Shown here: positions 46,938-55,676 of the stretch, piece after piece | Position numbering within the stretch: the first letter of the stretch is position 1 | Layout of the letters: each line of letters opens with the position of its first letter | Source of the DNA: PGYR01 sp046290495 | GTDB taxonomy: Bacteria; Bacteroidota; Ignavibacteria; Kapaibacteriales; UBA2268 | DNA length: 64,000 nt | Direction of reading: 5' to 3' | Assembly: GCA_046290495.1 (NCBI GenBank) | Contig: JBKAGT010000006.1 | Coordinates: forward strand, 558,001 to 622,000 | Notes under the pieces: generated by a model | What the model was told of the DNA's origin: nothing | What the model saw: the letters and a program-made list of their open reading frames with translations, nothing else | Databases searched by the model: none | Made by a program: the position numbers and the translations under genes

Positions 46938-48252
46938 TACTTTGGCAGATATTACCAATGAATTGACCAAAGAGATTAGCTCTTACAATTCTGTTATAAA
47001 ATCTGGGAAGCTTTCTCAGATGATTGGTCTTGTTTTAGAAAGTGATGGTCCAAATGTACCTGTGGGAGAAATTTGTCATTTGAAAGATGAGAACGGCCAG
47101 GTAGTTAGTAAATCTGAGGTAGTTGGATTTAAAGAAGGTAATAAAATTCTATCAATGGTTTATGGTGACACGAGCAACTTATATCCAGGAATGGAAATTG
47201 TTGCAACTGGTGAGAAATTGTCAATCAATGTTGGAAGAGAACTATTAGGCAGAATAGTAGATGGTTTGGGTAACCCAATTGACGGAAAAGGGCCAATAGT
47301 GACTTCGGAGAGAAGGAGTATTTATGCTGCCGCACCAAACCCTTTGCTCAGAAAAAGGATAGAAGAGCCAATTTCTACAGGTGTAAAAAGCATAGACGGT
47401 ATGCTGACGATTGGCAAAGGGCAAAGAATGGGTATCTTTGCTGGGTCTGGTGTCGGTAAATCTACCCTAATCGGTATGATTTCTAGGAATACAAACGCCG
47501 ACATAAATGTAATAGCGCTAATAGGCGAAAGGGGAAGAGAGGTAAGAGAATTCATAGAAAAAGATTTGGGAGAAGAGGGGCTGCAACGTTCCGTTATCGT
47601 TGTTTCTGCAAGTGATGACCCTCCATTGACTAGGGTAAAATCTGCCTTCACTGCAACTACTCTTGCAGAGTATTTCAGAGAAGATGGCTTCGATGTAATG
47701 TTGATGATGGACTCTTCTACTAGATTTGCAATGGCACAAAGGGAGGTAGGCTTATCAATTGGTGAACCACCTACCAGTAAAGGATACACACCTTCTGTTT
47801 TCTCAGGTCTTCAACAACTAATGGAACGTTCTGGTACTTCAGAAAACGGCTCAATTACTGGTCTTTATACAGTATTAGTCGAAGGTGATGATATGAATGA
47901 ACCTGTATCTGACACAGTAAGAGGTATTTTGGACGGTCATATATTGCTTTCTAGAGATTTGGCTGCTAAAGGACATTACCCTGCTATTGAGATTTTAGGT
48001 AGTGTGTCAAGGGTTATGAGGGATGTTATATCAAAAGAACATTCTGAAGCCGCGTATAGATTGCAAAATCTTATCGCTGCATATAGAAATTCGGAAGACC
48101 TTATAAACGTTGGAGCTTATAAACCAGGTTCTAATGAAGAGACTGATAAGGCAATTGAAAAGATTAGTGCAATAAATGATTTTCTAACACAGTCTACTAA
48201 TGAACTAGTGTCGCTAGAAGAAACAGCACAAAGACTTATTGATTTGGTCTAA
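46927..48252 (+). CDS. fliI: flagellum-specific ATPase FliI
   Basis: 441 residues. Walker A is GSGVGKST (173-180) and the Walker B region is VMLMMDSSTRFAMAQREVGL. The start has two adjacent ATG codons at 46927 and 46930, both overlapping fliH. FliI is the hexameric ATPase that unfolds export substrates at the flagellar gate; homologous to F1 beta. It is followed by fliJ after 12 bases. Confidence 0.97.
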   Translation: MMIDTLADITNELTKEISSYNSVIKSGKLSQMIGLVLESDGPNVPVGEICHLKDENGQVVSKSEVVGFKEGNKILSMVYGDTSNLYPGMEIVATGEKLSINVGRELLGRIVDGLGNPIDGKGPIVTSERRSIYAAAPNPLLRKRIEEPISTGVKSIDGMLTIGKGQRMGIFAGSGVGKSTLIGMISRNTNADINVIALIGERGREVREFIEKDLGEEGLQRSVIVVSASDDPPLTRVKSAFTATTLAEYFREDGFDVMLMMDSSTRFAMAQREVGLSIGEPPTSKGYTPSVFSGLQQLMERSGTSENGSITGLYTVLVEGDDMNEPVSDTVRGILDGHILLSRDLAAKGHYPAIEILGSVSRVMRDVISKEHSEAAYRLQNLIAAYRNSEDLINVGAYKPGSNEETDKAIEKISAINDFLTQSTNELVSLEETAQRLIDLV

Positions 48253-48264
48253 GGAGAGTAAATT

Positions 48265-48708
48265 ATGAACAATAAATTTAAATTCAAATTAGAATCTGTG
48301 CTTAAGTTAAGAGCAGAAAAGACCAATGAAGCAAAAGGTGAGCTACAAACAATTCTGAAAAAAAGAATTGAGAAAGAAGAGGAAATAGAGGAAGTAAGAA
48401 ACAAACTCGCAAATCACAATAAAAATAGGTCAAAACACAAAAAGTTAGAGAATATACAAGCTTTCTATCATCACAAAGATTCACTTAATCATAACCTTAA
48501 ACAACTGAGCTACGAGCTTGAAAATTTGAAAGATATTGAAAATTTGAAACGTGATAAGTATAACTCAGCTCTGAAAGAAGAAAAAGTAATGGAGAAATTG
48601 AAAGAGAAAAAGTATGCCGAACATATGGCTGAATTAGAAAGAATAGAAAGAAATGAGTTAGATGAAATTGCTATAAGACAATTCACAAGAAAGGTATCCA
48701 ATGCTTAG
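48265..48708 (+). CDS. fliJ: flagellar export protein FliJ
   Basis: 147 residues, predicted as one long antiparallel coiled coil (FKLESVLKLRAEKTNEAKGEL start, then repeated Glu/Lys heptads to the end). The starting motif matches FliJ, which connects FliI to FlhA at the export gate. The C-terminus overlaps the next gene by 8 bases. Preceded by a GGAGAG ribosome site. Confidence 0.9.
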   Translation: MNNKFKFKLESVLKLRAEKTNEAKGELQTILKKRIEKEEEIEEVRNKLANHNKNRSKHKKLENIQAFYHHKDSLNHNLKQLSYELENLKDIENLKRDKYNSALKEEKVMEKLKEKKYAEHMAELERIERNELDEIAIRQFTRKVSNA

Positions 48709-49393
48709 TAAGCAAATCATAATAATATTTATAGTATCAACTGTGTCTTCGGTTTTGCTTATCGGGGGGACTTGGTATTACAAGGAGTATCATGATGAAA
48801 CATTGTTTGGCTTATTAGATCCAGAAGATAAAGATGAATATTATGACTTGGATCCCGAAAAATCTTTTGTTGTAAAAGGTAGTGAGTTAATAGAACTCAA
48901 GAGTAACACTGATAAAATGTACACTTTAGAAGAACAATATAGTTCACTTAAAAGTAAATTTGATTCAATTTATGCTGATTACAAAGTATTGAATGAAGAA
49001 TATGGCGATGGAGAAAAAAGCGACTCCATAAGTACACAATTAACCACTCTGGCTAAAAAAGAACAGACACTAAAAGATTCGTTAAGCAAGCTAAAAAAAG
49101 AGCTTGATAAAATAGAAAATAAATTTGCTTCAGCTGAAGAGAAGATTTCTAGTTTGGAAAACAGGTTAGCTGGAGGTTTAGATTCAACTAAGTTAGCACA
49201 ATATAGCAACTTCGCAAAAATATATAACAACTCAAGTTCAGAGGAAGTTGCTAAAATATTACAGAATATGAAAGCCTTAGAGTCAGCTTATATTCTGAAA
49301 ATGATGTCTAAGAAAAAAGCTGGCAAGGTAATTGAAAGTTTAGATACTAAATATGCTGCTGAAGTATTGAAAGAGAGTGGCAGATTAGAATAA
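48701..49393 (+). CDS. motE: MotE/YlxF-like flagellar protein with MgtE N-terminal-type domain
   Basis: 230 residues. One membrane anchor at about 4-25, then a coiled coil from 60 to 155, and a C-terminal helical domain (LAQYSNFAKIYNNSSSEEVAKILQNM and so on) resembling the MgtE N-terminal repeat. It lies between fliJ and fliK, the place of ylxF in Bacillus subtilis and motE in other operons; MotE assists a periplasmic motor protein in Sinorhizobium. Precise role here is unknown. Confidence 0.78.
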   Translation: MLSKQIIIIFIVSTVSSVLLIGGTWYYKEYHDETLFGLLDPEDKDEYYDLDPEKSFVVKGSELIELKSNTDKMYTLEEQYSSLKSKFDSIYADYKVLNEEYGDGEKSDSISTQLTTLAKKEQTLKDSLSKLKKELDKIENKFASAEEKISSLENRLAGGLDSTKLAQYSNFAKIYNNSSSEEVAKILQNMKALESAYILKMMSKKKAGKVIESLDTKYAAEVLKESGRLE

Positions 49394-49439
49394 TAGGATT
49401 GTTAGTTCATTTAACAATGTGCATGGAAGCACCTCTACA

Positions 49440-50831
49440 ATGGAAACAAACATAAAAAATAGCTTGACAGCTAGCCCAGACCTAATTGCATCTGGAAATT
49501 CTGTTAGTACAGAAAATGCTGAAGTACAACAAAATTTTGATTTTGTTGAGCAGTTTTTATCCCTTTTCGTTTCTGATATTAATCCTGATGTTCCTAATCT
49601 TAAAAATAAAATCAACCCAGAAGCAGCAAAAGAATTAGCACAAAAGATAAAATCACTTGAAGGTTTTACGAATCAAGACTTGAAATCATTATTTACTAAA
49701 TTAGATATTGATTTACCGAAATTAACCACTAGTGGTGAGTTTGATTTAACCCAACTAGAGAAGTTAATAGAAAAGATAAGTCCAAATAAACTTAAAAAAT
49801 CAAAGTCTAATGGAATAAATCTAAATAAGAATAAATTACAAAAGATTAGCAATCACACTTATTCTACAGAAATGGTAAACTCTGAAGAATTTCTTAACAA
49901 AATCAAAAAATACTTAAGTAAAACTGATTTTGAGAAGATTAAGAACAGTCTACAAAAAAATAAAGCAAATATTCAGAGTAACCCAGTTAAAGAAAATTTG
50001 CAACTTAACACATTGGGAATTCAATACTCTGACAAAGAGATTAATGCCAAGCAGAAGATTACTAGTAAAAACTCTAACAGATTATTAGAAATACTACAAC
50101 CGAATGTGAAATCAGAGGAAATATCTCTTGCATCAACTAAAGTAGAAAAACCTATTTCACAAGAGAAACAATCGCATCAAGCAATTATTCGTGAGTCAAT
50201 CGCAAATGAAAGTAATGCTAAAAATGGCAGTTTCTTGAATGAAGATAAAGGCATGTTTGGTGAAAACAACCAAAAGAATAATAATGCTAAACTAGCTAAA
50301 GAAAAACTACAAACAAAAGTAGCAAGAACTCAATTGTCTGATTTTATTTCCTCTAGTAACACTGAAAGTGTAGAGACGGTAAAATCAGAATCTACCATGC
50401 GGTCTAACTTCGTGGAGAAAGCAATAAAAACAATAAAGCTTGCTAAAAATGGTGTTAGTAGCAACGCTAGAATTGTTTTACAACCAAAGCATTTGGGTTC
50501 CGTAAATATGAGAATGAACCTAATAGGCAATAGTGTAAGCTTAGTTATAAAAGCTGAAAAAAGCGAGACTTTGCAACACATAGAAAAGCAACTGCCTGCA
50601 CTAAAAGAGAAATTAACTGAAAGTGGTCTGAGATTAGATCAGATTACATACGAGTCATCTGAAAGCAATGATTTGCAAAACAACGACAACAATAAAAATA
50701 GACACGAACAAGAAGAGCTAAGAAGAAAGTTTGTTAACTCGATAAAAAACAGAGCAGCAAAAGGAAGTTTCGAAATATCAGATTTGGACTTAGCAAATTA
50801 TAACTATAGTCATTTGAAAGTGACTAACTAA
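49440..50831 (+). CDS. fliK: flagellar hook-length control protein FliK
   Basis: 463 residues from the ATG at 49440; an in-frame GTG at 49419 is possible, but the ATG has a GGAAG ribosome site 10 bases upstream. The first 330 residues are low-complexity, Asn/Lys/Ser-rich and poorly conserved, as usual. The C-terminal Flg_hook domain is at about 340-420: LAKNGVSSNARIVLQPKHLG, then MRMNLIGNSVSLVIKAEKSE. FliK measures the hook and switches export to filament proteins. Confidence 0.9.
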   Translation: METNIKNSLTASPDLIASGNSVSTENAEVQQNFDFVEQFLSLFVSDINPDVPNLKNKINPEAAKELAQKIKSLEGFTNQDLKSLFTKLDIDLPKLTTSGEFDLTQLEKLIEKISPNKLKKSKSNGINLNKNKLQKISNHTYSTEMVNSEEFLNKIKKYLSKTDFEKIKNSLQKNKANIQSNPVKENLQLNTLGIQYSDKEINAKQKITSKNSNRLLEILQPNVKSEEISLASTKVEKPISQEKQSHQAIIRESIANESNAKNGSFLNEDKGMFGENNQKNNNAKLAKEKLQTKVARTQLSDFISSSNTESVETVKSESTMRSNFVEKAIKTIKLAKNGVSSNARIVLQPKHLGSVNMRMNLIGNSVSLVIKAEKSETLQHIEKQLPALKEKLTESGLRLDQITYESSESNDLQNNDNNKNRHEQEELRRKFVNSIKNRAAKGSFEISDLDLANYNYSHLKVTN

Positions 50832-50853
50832 TGGTGGGGAGAAAAAAGATATA

Positions 50854-51555
50854 ATGTTTGAAAATGTAACTACAAATATAAGCACAATGGGCGGCAACTT
50901 TGGTCCTACTTCGTCATCCGTTTCAAAAAACGAAGCTCAGGAACAAAAGGATCAGTTTTTAAAACTGCTTACATTCCAACTAAAAGCTCAAAATCCATTA
51001 AAACCTTACGACAATCAAGAGTTTGCAACACAGCTGGCGCAATTCTCACAACTCGAGCAACTATCAGATATTAAGGGATTATTGGAAGAGCAATCAGAAG
51101 TAAATATGACCCTTTCGAGGGTAATGTCAAATTCAGCACTGCCTGGTATGTTAGGTAAATATGCTAAAGCATACACAACTAACATTAACTACGATGGTGA
51201 CCAATCCGTTTCTTTAGGATTTGATATAGACATGTCTGCTTCTAGTGGAAATTTGACGATATACGATGAACAAGGGAGAATAGTACGGGAAATCGCCTTA
51301 TCCGGAAGCAATTTGCAAGTGGGCGAACATACTATTCAGTGGGATGGCAAAGATCAAGATGGTAACGAGCTGAAAAGCGGTAACTACTCTTTCTTTGTTG
51401 ACTTTACGAACACACAAGGATACGAACAACAAGCATCTACTTTCACATTCGGAAAGATAGAAGCAGTTCGATTCAAAGATAACGGGACGGTATTGATTGT
51501 CGATGGATTAGAAATTCCTATTGGCGATGTGACAGATATCCGTTCGGACGCATAA
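50854..51555 (+). CDS. flgD: flagellar hook-capping protein FlgD
   Basis: 233 residues. The N-terminal hook-cap signature is KDQFLKLLTFQLKAQNPLKP and FATQLAQFSQLEQL (about 30-72). The C-terminal Ig-like domain reads LTIYDEQGRIVREI, GEHTIQWDGKDQDGN and GNYSFFVDF. FlgD caps the growing hook and is replaced once it is finished. It follows fliK and precedes the TIGR02530-type gene. Confidence 0.96.
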   Translation: MFENVTTNISTMGGNFGPTSSSVSKNEAQEQKDQFLKLLTFQLKAQNPLKPYDNQEFATQLAQFSQLEQLSDIKGLLEEQSEVNMTLSRVMSNSALPGMLGKYAKAYTTNINYDGDQSVSLGFDIDMSASSGNLTIYDEQGRIVREIALSGSNLQVGEHTIQWDGKDQDGNELKSGNYSFFVDFTNTQGYEQQASTFTFGKIEAVRFKDNGTVLIVDGLEIPIGDVTDIRSDA

Positions 51556-51585
51556 TTATTCTTTAACAATTAGAAAGGCAATATT

Positions 51586-51981
51586 ATGCCGGAAATAAAT
51601 GGAGTAAGCGTTCCGTTTATGCCGGTAGGCGGAGCAAATGCTCTTAATAATAATGGTGGCAGACTTGCTGATACTGGCAAAAACTCTGGTTCTAACAAGT
51701 TCGACCTTTTACTTCAGGATGAATTACAGAAGGTCAAATTTTCTAATCATGCATTAGAAAGGTTAGAAGACAGAAACATAATGCTAAAAGGTCCTCAGTT
51801 AGAAAAATTGAACGAAGCCGTTAATTTGGCTAAGTCAAAAGGAAGCAAGGAAGCATTAGTACTTATGGAAAAGCAAGCTTACATAGTTAGTGTGACTAAC
51901 AATACTGTAATCACCGTTATTGATCAAAACACTATGAATAACAATTTCATATCTAATATAGATTCGGCTGTTATTGTGTAG
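51586..51981 (+). CDS. flagellar operon protein, TIGR02530-like
   Basis: 131 residues. The central VKFSNHALERLEDRNIMLKGPQ, then LEKLNEAVNLAKSKGSKEALVLMEKQAYIVSVTNNTVITVID, is the core of a small family that occurs between flgD and flgE in Firmicutes and some other operons. Its function has not been defined; it may be a cytoplasmic factor for hook assembly. The 5' start has a good ribosome site (GAAAGGC). The following gap contains the structured flgE leader. Confidence 0.85.
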   Translation: MPEINGVSVPFMPVGGANALNNNGGRLADTGKNSGSNKFDLLLQDELQKVKFSNHALERLEDRNIMLKGPQLEKLNEAVNLAKSKGSKEALVLMEKQAYIVSVTNNTVITVIDQNTMNNNFISNIDSAVIV

Positions 51982-51991
51982 TATTATACAA

Positions 51992-52051
51992 AGGGTTGGA
52001 CCCAATTAACTTGGGAAACCCTCCCAAGGTATGACCGATTGATTACCTTGG
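51992..52051 (+). promoter_or_regulatory. structured RNA leader upstream of flgE with competing hairpins
   Basis: Four stems can form. AGGGTT (51992-51997) pairs with AACCCT (52017-52022), enclosing CCCAA (52001-52005) with TTGGG (52011-52015). CCAAGGTA (52024-52031) pairs perfectly with TACCTTGG (52044-52051). CTTGGG (52010-52015) can instead pair with CCCAAG (52023-52028), which would break both others. Other gaps in this operon have no such structure. I do not match it to a known riboswitch. There are GGA motifs in it and after it. Confidence 0.55.
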
Positions 52052-52095
52052 AAATACATAAAAATAAGAAAGGAATTCTTAATTATATATACCAT

Positions 52096-52101
52096 GGAGG
52101 G
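52096..52101 (+). promoter_or_regulatory. ribosome-binding site that fixes the flgE start
   Basis: GGAGGG ends nine bases before the ATG at 52111. It decides against an earlier in-frame TTG at 52039, which has no ribosome site and would add 24 unrelated residues and overlap the leader hairpins. Confidence 0.75.
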
Positions 52102-52110
52102 TATTTTTTT

Positions 52111-53433
52111 ATGGGTCTTTCAAGATCACTAAGTACTGGTACTAGTTCACTTAGGACTCACCAGAAAAAGTTCGATGTAATAGCGAACAACTTAGCTAAT
52201 GCAAGTACTGTTGGATTCAAATCTAACAGGGTAACATTTGCAGACCAATTTAGCCAAACTACTTCATTGGGAAGAAGACCAGATCAATCTGGTTCAACTT
52301 CCGGTGGTGAAAATCCTGTCCAATATGGATTGGGTGTAAAAGTAGGAGCAGTACAAAGAAATATGAGCCAAGGATTGATAGAAGTGACAGGTAGGTCACT
52401 CGATATGGCAATCAATGGTCAAGGTTTCTTTATGTACGAATCGGGCAATCAAACAAAGTATTCGAGAGCTGGTGCGGTAGTGCGTGACAGCCAAGGATTT
52501 TTAGTTGATGCTGCTTCTGGTTCACACTTACAGGGCTATAACTTAACTTACGATACGAACGGTAAGCCTGTTAGGGACAGCGAAGGAAATAACGTTTTAG
52601 ATAGATCACTTTCTAACTTACGTATTCAACCGGGTTTCTTATCGGCGCCAAGACAAACAACTGATATTGCTCTCAACGGAAACCTGAATTCTCAGATGGA
52701 AGTAGGGGAGACTAGACAAACTTCAATAAATATCTACGACATTGGTGGTGCTCCACGTGAGCTGTCAATCACATTTGAAAAATCTGCTAATGTAGATGAG
52801 TTCAATGTTACTGCTACAATTGAGGGTAATCCAATTGCTCTTAGCTCCGGTACTGTTACTTTTAATCAAGATGGTAGTATTAATACTCCTACTGATTTGA
52901 CGGTAACTGCTGCTGATTTGAATGCGGCACTGGGTGGAACACTTTTTGATGACACTACTCCGCAGGACGTTGAGATAACTTTAGTTGACCCCGATGGCAA
53001 TGCTTTTGGTGGTTTAACTCAGTACTCCTCACCAAGTAATGCGACTATTCAATCTCAGAATGGATACGCTGCTGGTGAGTTGTTGAATCTGGAAGTTAGC
53101 CCAAGAGGTGAAATAGTCGGTACATTCACTAATGGCCAGTCTGAGATAATTGGTCAAGTGGCAATTGCAAAATTCACTAATCCAGAAGGTCTTATCTCGT
53201 CTGGTGGTAACTTCTTCGAAGCTTCACCAAATGCTGGTAATCCGAACATAGGTACGGCGGGGGAAACATTCCCATCGTCATCTATTGCTGGTAGTGCTTT
53301 GGAGCAATCAAACGTTGATTTGACTATTGAGTTTACGGAAATGATTTCTACTCAAAGGGCTTTTGAAGCAGCAAGCAGAACGGTTACTGTAGGTGACCAA
53401 ATGTTAGCAGAAATCAATCAGCTCAAACGATAG
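52111..53433 (+). CDS. flgE: flagellar hook protein FlgE
   Basis: 440 residues. The N-terminal signature is SRSLSTGTSSLRTHQKKFDVIANNLANASTVGFKSNR; the C-terminal one is NVDLTIEFTEMISTQRAFEAASRTVTVGDQML (parts only given here). FlgE forms the flexible hook outside the cell. The middle domains are variable. The start is the ATG with a GGAGGG site. It ends the operon and is followed by a terminator. In B. subtilis genes for swrD/flbD and fliL would follow, but they are not here. Confidence 0.95.
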   Translation: MGLSRSLSTGTSSLRTHQKKFDVIANNLANASTVGFKSNRVTFADQFSQTTSLGRRPDQSGSTSGGENPVQYGLGVKVGAVQRNMSQGLIEVTGRSLDMAINGQGFFMYESGNQTKYSRAGAVVRDSQGFLVDAASGSHLQGYNLTYDTNGKPVRDSEGNNVLDRSLSNLRIQPGFLSAPRQTTDIALNGNLNSQMEVGETRQTSINIYDIGGAPRELSITFEKSANVDEFNVTATIEGNPIALSSGTVTFNQDGSINTPTDLTVTAADLNAALGGTLFDDTTPQDVEITLVDPDGNAFGGLTQYSSPSNATIQSQNGYAAGELLNLEVSPRGEIVGTFTNGQSEIIGQVAIAKFTNPEGLISSGGNFFEASPNAGNPNIGTAGETFPSSSIAGSALEQSNVDLTIEFTEMISTQRAFEAASRTVTVGDQMLAEINQLKR

Positions 53434-53453
53434 AATTTGATTCATTTAAAATT

Positions 53454-53494
53454 AAAAAAGCTACCTTAGTATTTAACTTTGGTAGCTTTTTTTT
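53454..53494. terminator. bidirectional terminator between flgE and the flavin reductase gene
   Basis: A-rich arm then gctacc / ggtagc stem extended by A-T pairs, with a run of eight T on the plus strand and A on the left. It would serve both converging genes. Confidence 0.8.
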
Positions 53495-53516
53495 ATCAAC
53501 TATATTTCTTTTCTTC

Positions 53517-54479
53517 TTAACCGAAATGTGAGCCACAATAAGCAGCAACATTCCAAGCAAAATCAATGTCTTCGAACTCGAGGGCAAGTTTAGCTACTCT
53601 TTCGAAAAGCACCTTGCTGCCTTCACCTTTCTTTGCTAAAGAAAGTGCTACAATAAGCATAAATTCATAGTCGCCCAATCTTGCGTGACGGTCAAACATC
53701 TCTTTCTCAGCATCTATCAATTCGATGGATTCAATCCAACTTTCAACTTCTTCTAGATTCGGTATTTCATGAACACCTGCAAATTTACCAAGGTCGTTAC
53801 CTGTATAAACATCTGAGTTTTTCATATAACTTGGTAATCTGTCGAACCCAATACCAAGCGATAGCCCTGGTTTGCTAAGCTCAAATAGAGCATCTCCATT
53901 TGCTCTTGTATAGTAAGCACCACCGTTTCTACCAACCAAATCAATTTTATATGGGTCTATGTGGCCATCTGTTAGAATATCTTCACTGATGTGATATTTT
54001 ATTACCTCACAAATAGCAAAGTTTCCTGAACCAGCTTCGCCACCCATTTCTACCATATCCACTAACTTACATTCGAGTTGAAATGGTGACTCCTTGACTC
54101 TTTTTGGCTTTACCAAATCAGAGTCAATTGGAGTAAATCCAGATTTTTCAAACTCATCTACATCGGCTGAGTACTCGCTAGATGCAAGATTCATTTGTTG
54201 TACCATATCGTAAGTAACACCATGGATTACACATTCTTTTGTATCTAATAAGTTTTGGTATGTATCTTTTGTAGTGTTGTCTCTTCCTCTCCTAGCAGGC
54301 GAAAATGCCACGGTAGGTGGGTTAGCACCAAATGCGTTGAAAAAAGAGAACGGAGCCAAGTTATTGACTCCATCCTTACTAACTGTAGAAACGAATGCTA
54401 TTGGTCTTGGGGCAATACCACCAAGTAAATAACCATGTCTTTTCTTTAGCTCTATATCTTTAGGTTCTATTGACAGCAT
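53517..54479 (-). CDS. flavin reductase-like FMN-binding protein
   Basis: 320 residues. The N-terminal 210 match the flavin reductase/flavoredoxin fold: LLGGIAPRPIAFVSTVSKDG, NLAPFSFFNAFGANPP and KECVIHGVTYDM. A helical C-terminal region of about 100 residues (from about EIPNLEEVESWIES) is beyond the usual 150-200 residue domain. It probably binds FMN and reduces a substrate or supplies reduced flavin. The ATG overlaps the stop of the FAH-family gene by one base, so it is co-translated with that. The electron acceptor is unknown. Confidence 0.82.
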   Translation of the reverse strand: MLSIEPKDIELKKRHGYLLGGIAPRPIAFVSTVSKDGVNNLAPFSFFNAFGANPPTVAFSPARRGRDNTTKDTYQNLLDTKECVIHGVTYDMVQQMNLASSEYSADVDEFEKSGFTPIDSDLVKPKRVKESPFQLECKLVDMVEMGGEAGSGNFAICEVIKYHISEDILTDGHIDPYKIDLVGRNGGAYYTRANGDALFELSKPGLSLGIGFDRLPSYMKNSDVYTGNDLGKFAGVHEIPNLEEVESWIESIELIDAEKEMFDRHARLGDYEFMLIVALSLAKKGEGSKVLFERVAKLALEFEDIDFAWNVAAYCGSHFG

Positions 54480-55492
54480 TAAATTTTTCTCTTTTTAGCG
54501 AAAATAGAATAATCATTGTCTGTCAACTTGATTGTATTCTTAAGTGTACCAAGTCCAGTTATTTCTAAAGTGATCTCGTCGCCGTTTTCTAACCAAATTG
54601 GAGTGAATTCTTCGCCTTTTGCTTCTGCTTCGTTTCTCCAAGTACCGTTTAGTTCCAAATAGCAACCAGTTCCAACTGTACCTGAACCTATCACTTCACC
54701 TGGTTGAATTTCTACACCGTAAGATATTCTTTCTAGTATCTCCGCAAATGTATAAGTTATATCTTTCGTATTTCCTTGTGAAACTTGTTTGCCATTGTGG
54801 AATGCTTTCATAGATAATTTGTAGATGTTACCTTTTGGTGTTTCTACCTTATATTCTTCCAGCTCATCTGGAGTAACTAACCAAGGGCCAATAACTGTAC
54901 AGAAATCTTTACCCTTTGCAGGGCCTAAGTTCAATTTCATTTCTTCCATTTGCATTTGTCTTGCTGAAAGATCATTCATTATTGTGTAGCCGAATATATA
55001 GTCATCTGCTTCTTCAGCAGAAACGTTTTTTCCATATTTACCAACTACTGCTGCTATTTCTAATTCGAAATCCAATTTGTGTAAGTGGTCTAGCTCAACT
55101 TCAATTGGGCCTTCTCCCTGTACTGCATTGTGATTTGTAAAGTAAAAGATTGGAAATTCATCAAATTCTGGTATCATATCTACGCCTCTGTTCTTTCTTG
55201 CAGCTGCTACGTGCTGTCTGAAAGCATAAGCATCACGACAAGAAGTTGGATGAGGAACTGGTGCTAACATTTTGTTTGCGTTTTCTGATTCAAAATTAGA
55301 TTCAAGCAACTTGCTTTCTATCTCGCGTGCTTTGTTCGTCATTTCATCGCCACCACGCATTAATTCCAAAATATCTGAAGGAACTGAAATACCCAATTCT
55401 AAGCCAGCTTTTTGTAAGTCAGCAACTTTACCGTTTATATATAATCCTAATCTTTCTTGGTTCTCAGAGTTGAGAAATGTTACGAATTTCAT
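54479..55492 (-). CDS. fumarylacetoacetate hydrolase family protein
   Basis: 337 residues. Motifs are EFPIFYFTNHNAVQGEGPIE, LDFELEIAAVVGKYGKN, FGYTIMNDLSARQMQ, LGPAKGKDFCTVIGPWLVTP and EVIGSGTVGTGCYLEL. These give the metal-binding acid residues of the FAH fold. The enzyme could be the last step of homogentisate breakdown, cleaving fumarylacetoacetate to fumarate and acetoacetate; the family also includes other diketone hydrolases. It is first in a two-gene operon with the flavin reductase, 48 kb from hmgA. Confidence 0.87.
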   Translation of the reverse strand: MKFVTFLNSENQERLGLYINGKVADLQKAGLELGISVPSDILELMRGGDEMTNKAREIESKLLESNFESENANKMLAPVPHPTSCRDAYAFRQHVAAARKNRGVDMIPEFDEFPIFYFTNHNAVQGEGPIEVELDHLHKLDFELEIAAVVGKYGKNVSAEEADDYIFGYTIMNDLSARQMQMEEMKLNLGPAKGKDFCTVIGPWLVTPDELEEYKVETPKGNIYKLSMKAFHNGKQVSQGNTKDITYTFAEILERISYGVEIQPGEVIGSGTVGTGCYLELNGTWRNEAEAKGEEFTPIWLENGDEITLEITGLGTLKNTIKLTDNDYSIFAKKRKI

Positions 55493-55531
55493 AATTACTC
55501 TTATTTTTTTTATTTCTTAAAATCAGTATAA

Positions 55532-55562
55532 CGAAATTAACATTATTAGATTGGATATACAA
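55532..55562 (-). promoter_or_regulatory. putative Bacteroidota-type promoter for the FAH operon
   Basis: Minus-strand TTG (55562-55560), a 20-base spacer and TAATTTCG (55539-55532), seven of eight bases of TAnnTTTG. The ATG is at 55492. Confidence 0.35.
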
Positions 55563-55676
55563 TAATGTTGTTTGTAACTGGCCAAAAGTAAAGTAAATTG
55601 ATATAGATAATTGACTAATAAAAGATAGATTAATAATAAATATAGCTTTCTAAGAATAAAAAACCGAAATCGAATT

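Noticed and set aside
47322..47789. 155-residue open frame on the minus strand
   Set aside because: Antisense to fliI; no family match and an improbable composition.
51982..52110. Cyclic-di-GMP (GEMM) riboswitch upstream of flgE
   Set aside because: The conserved GEMM core sequences are not present, although the hairpins suggest some other structured leader.
52039..52110. Longer flgE start at TTG 52039
   Set aside because: No ribosome site, the added residues do not fit hook proteins, and it overlaps the leader hairpins.
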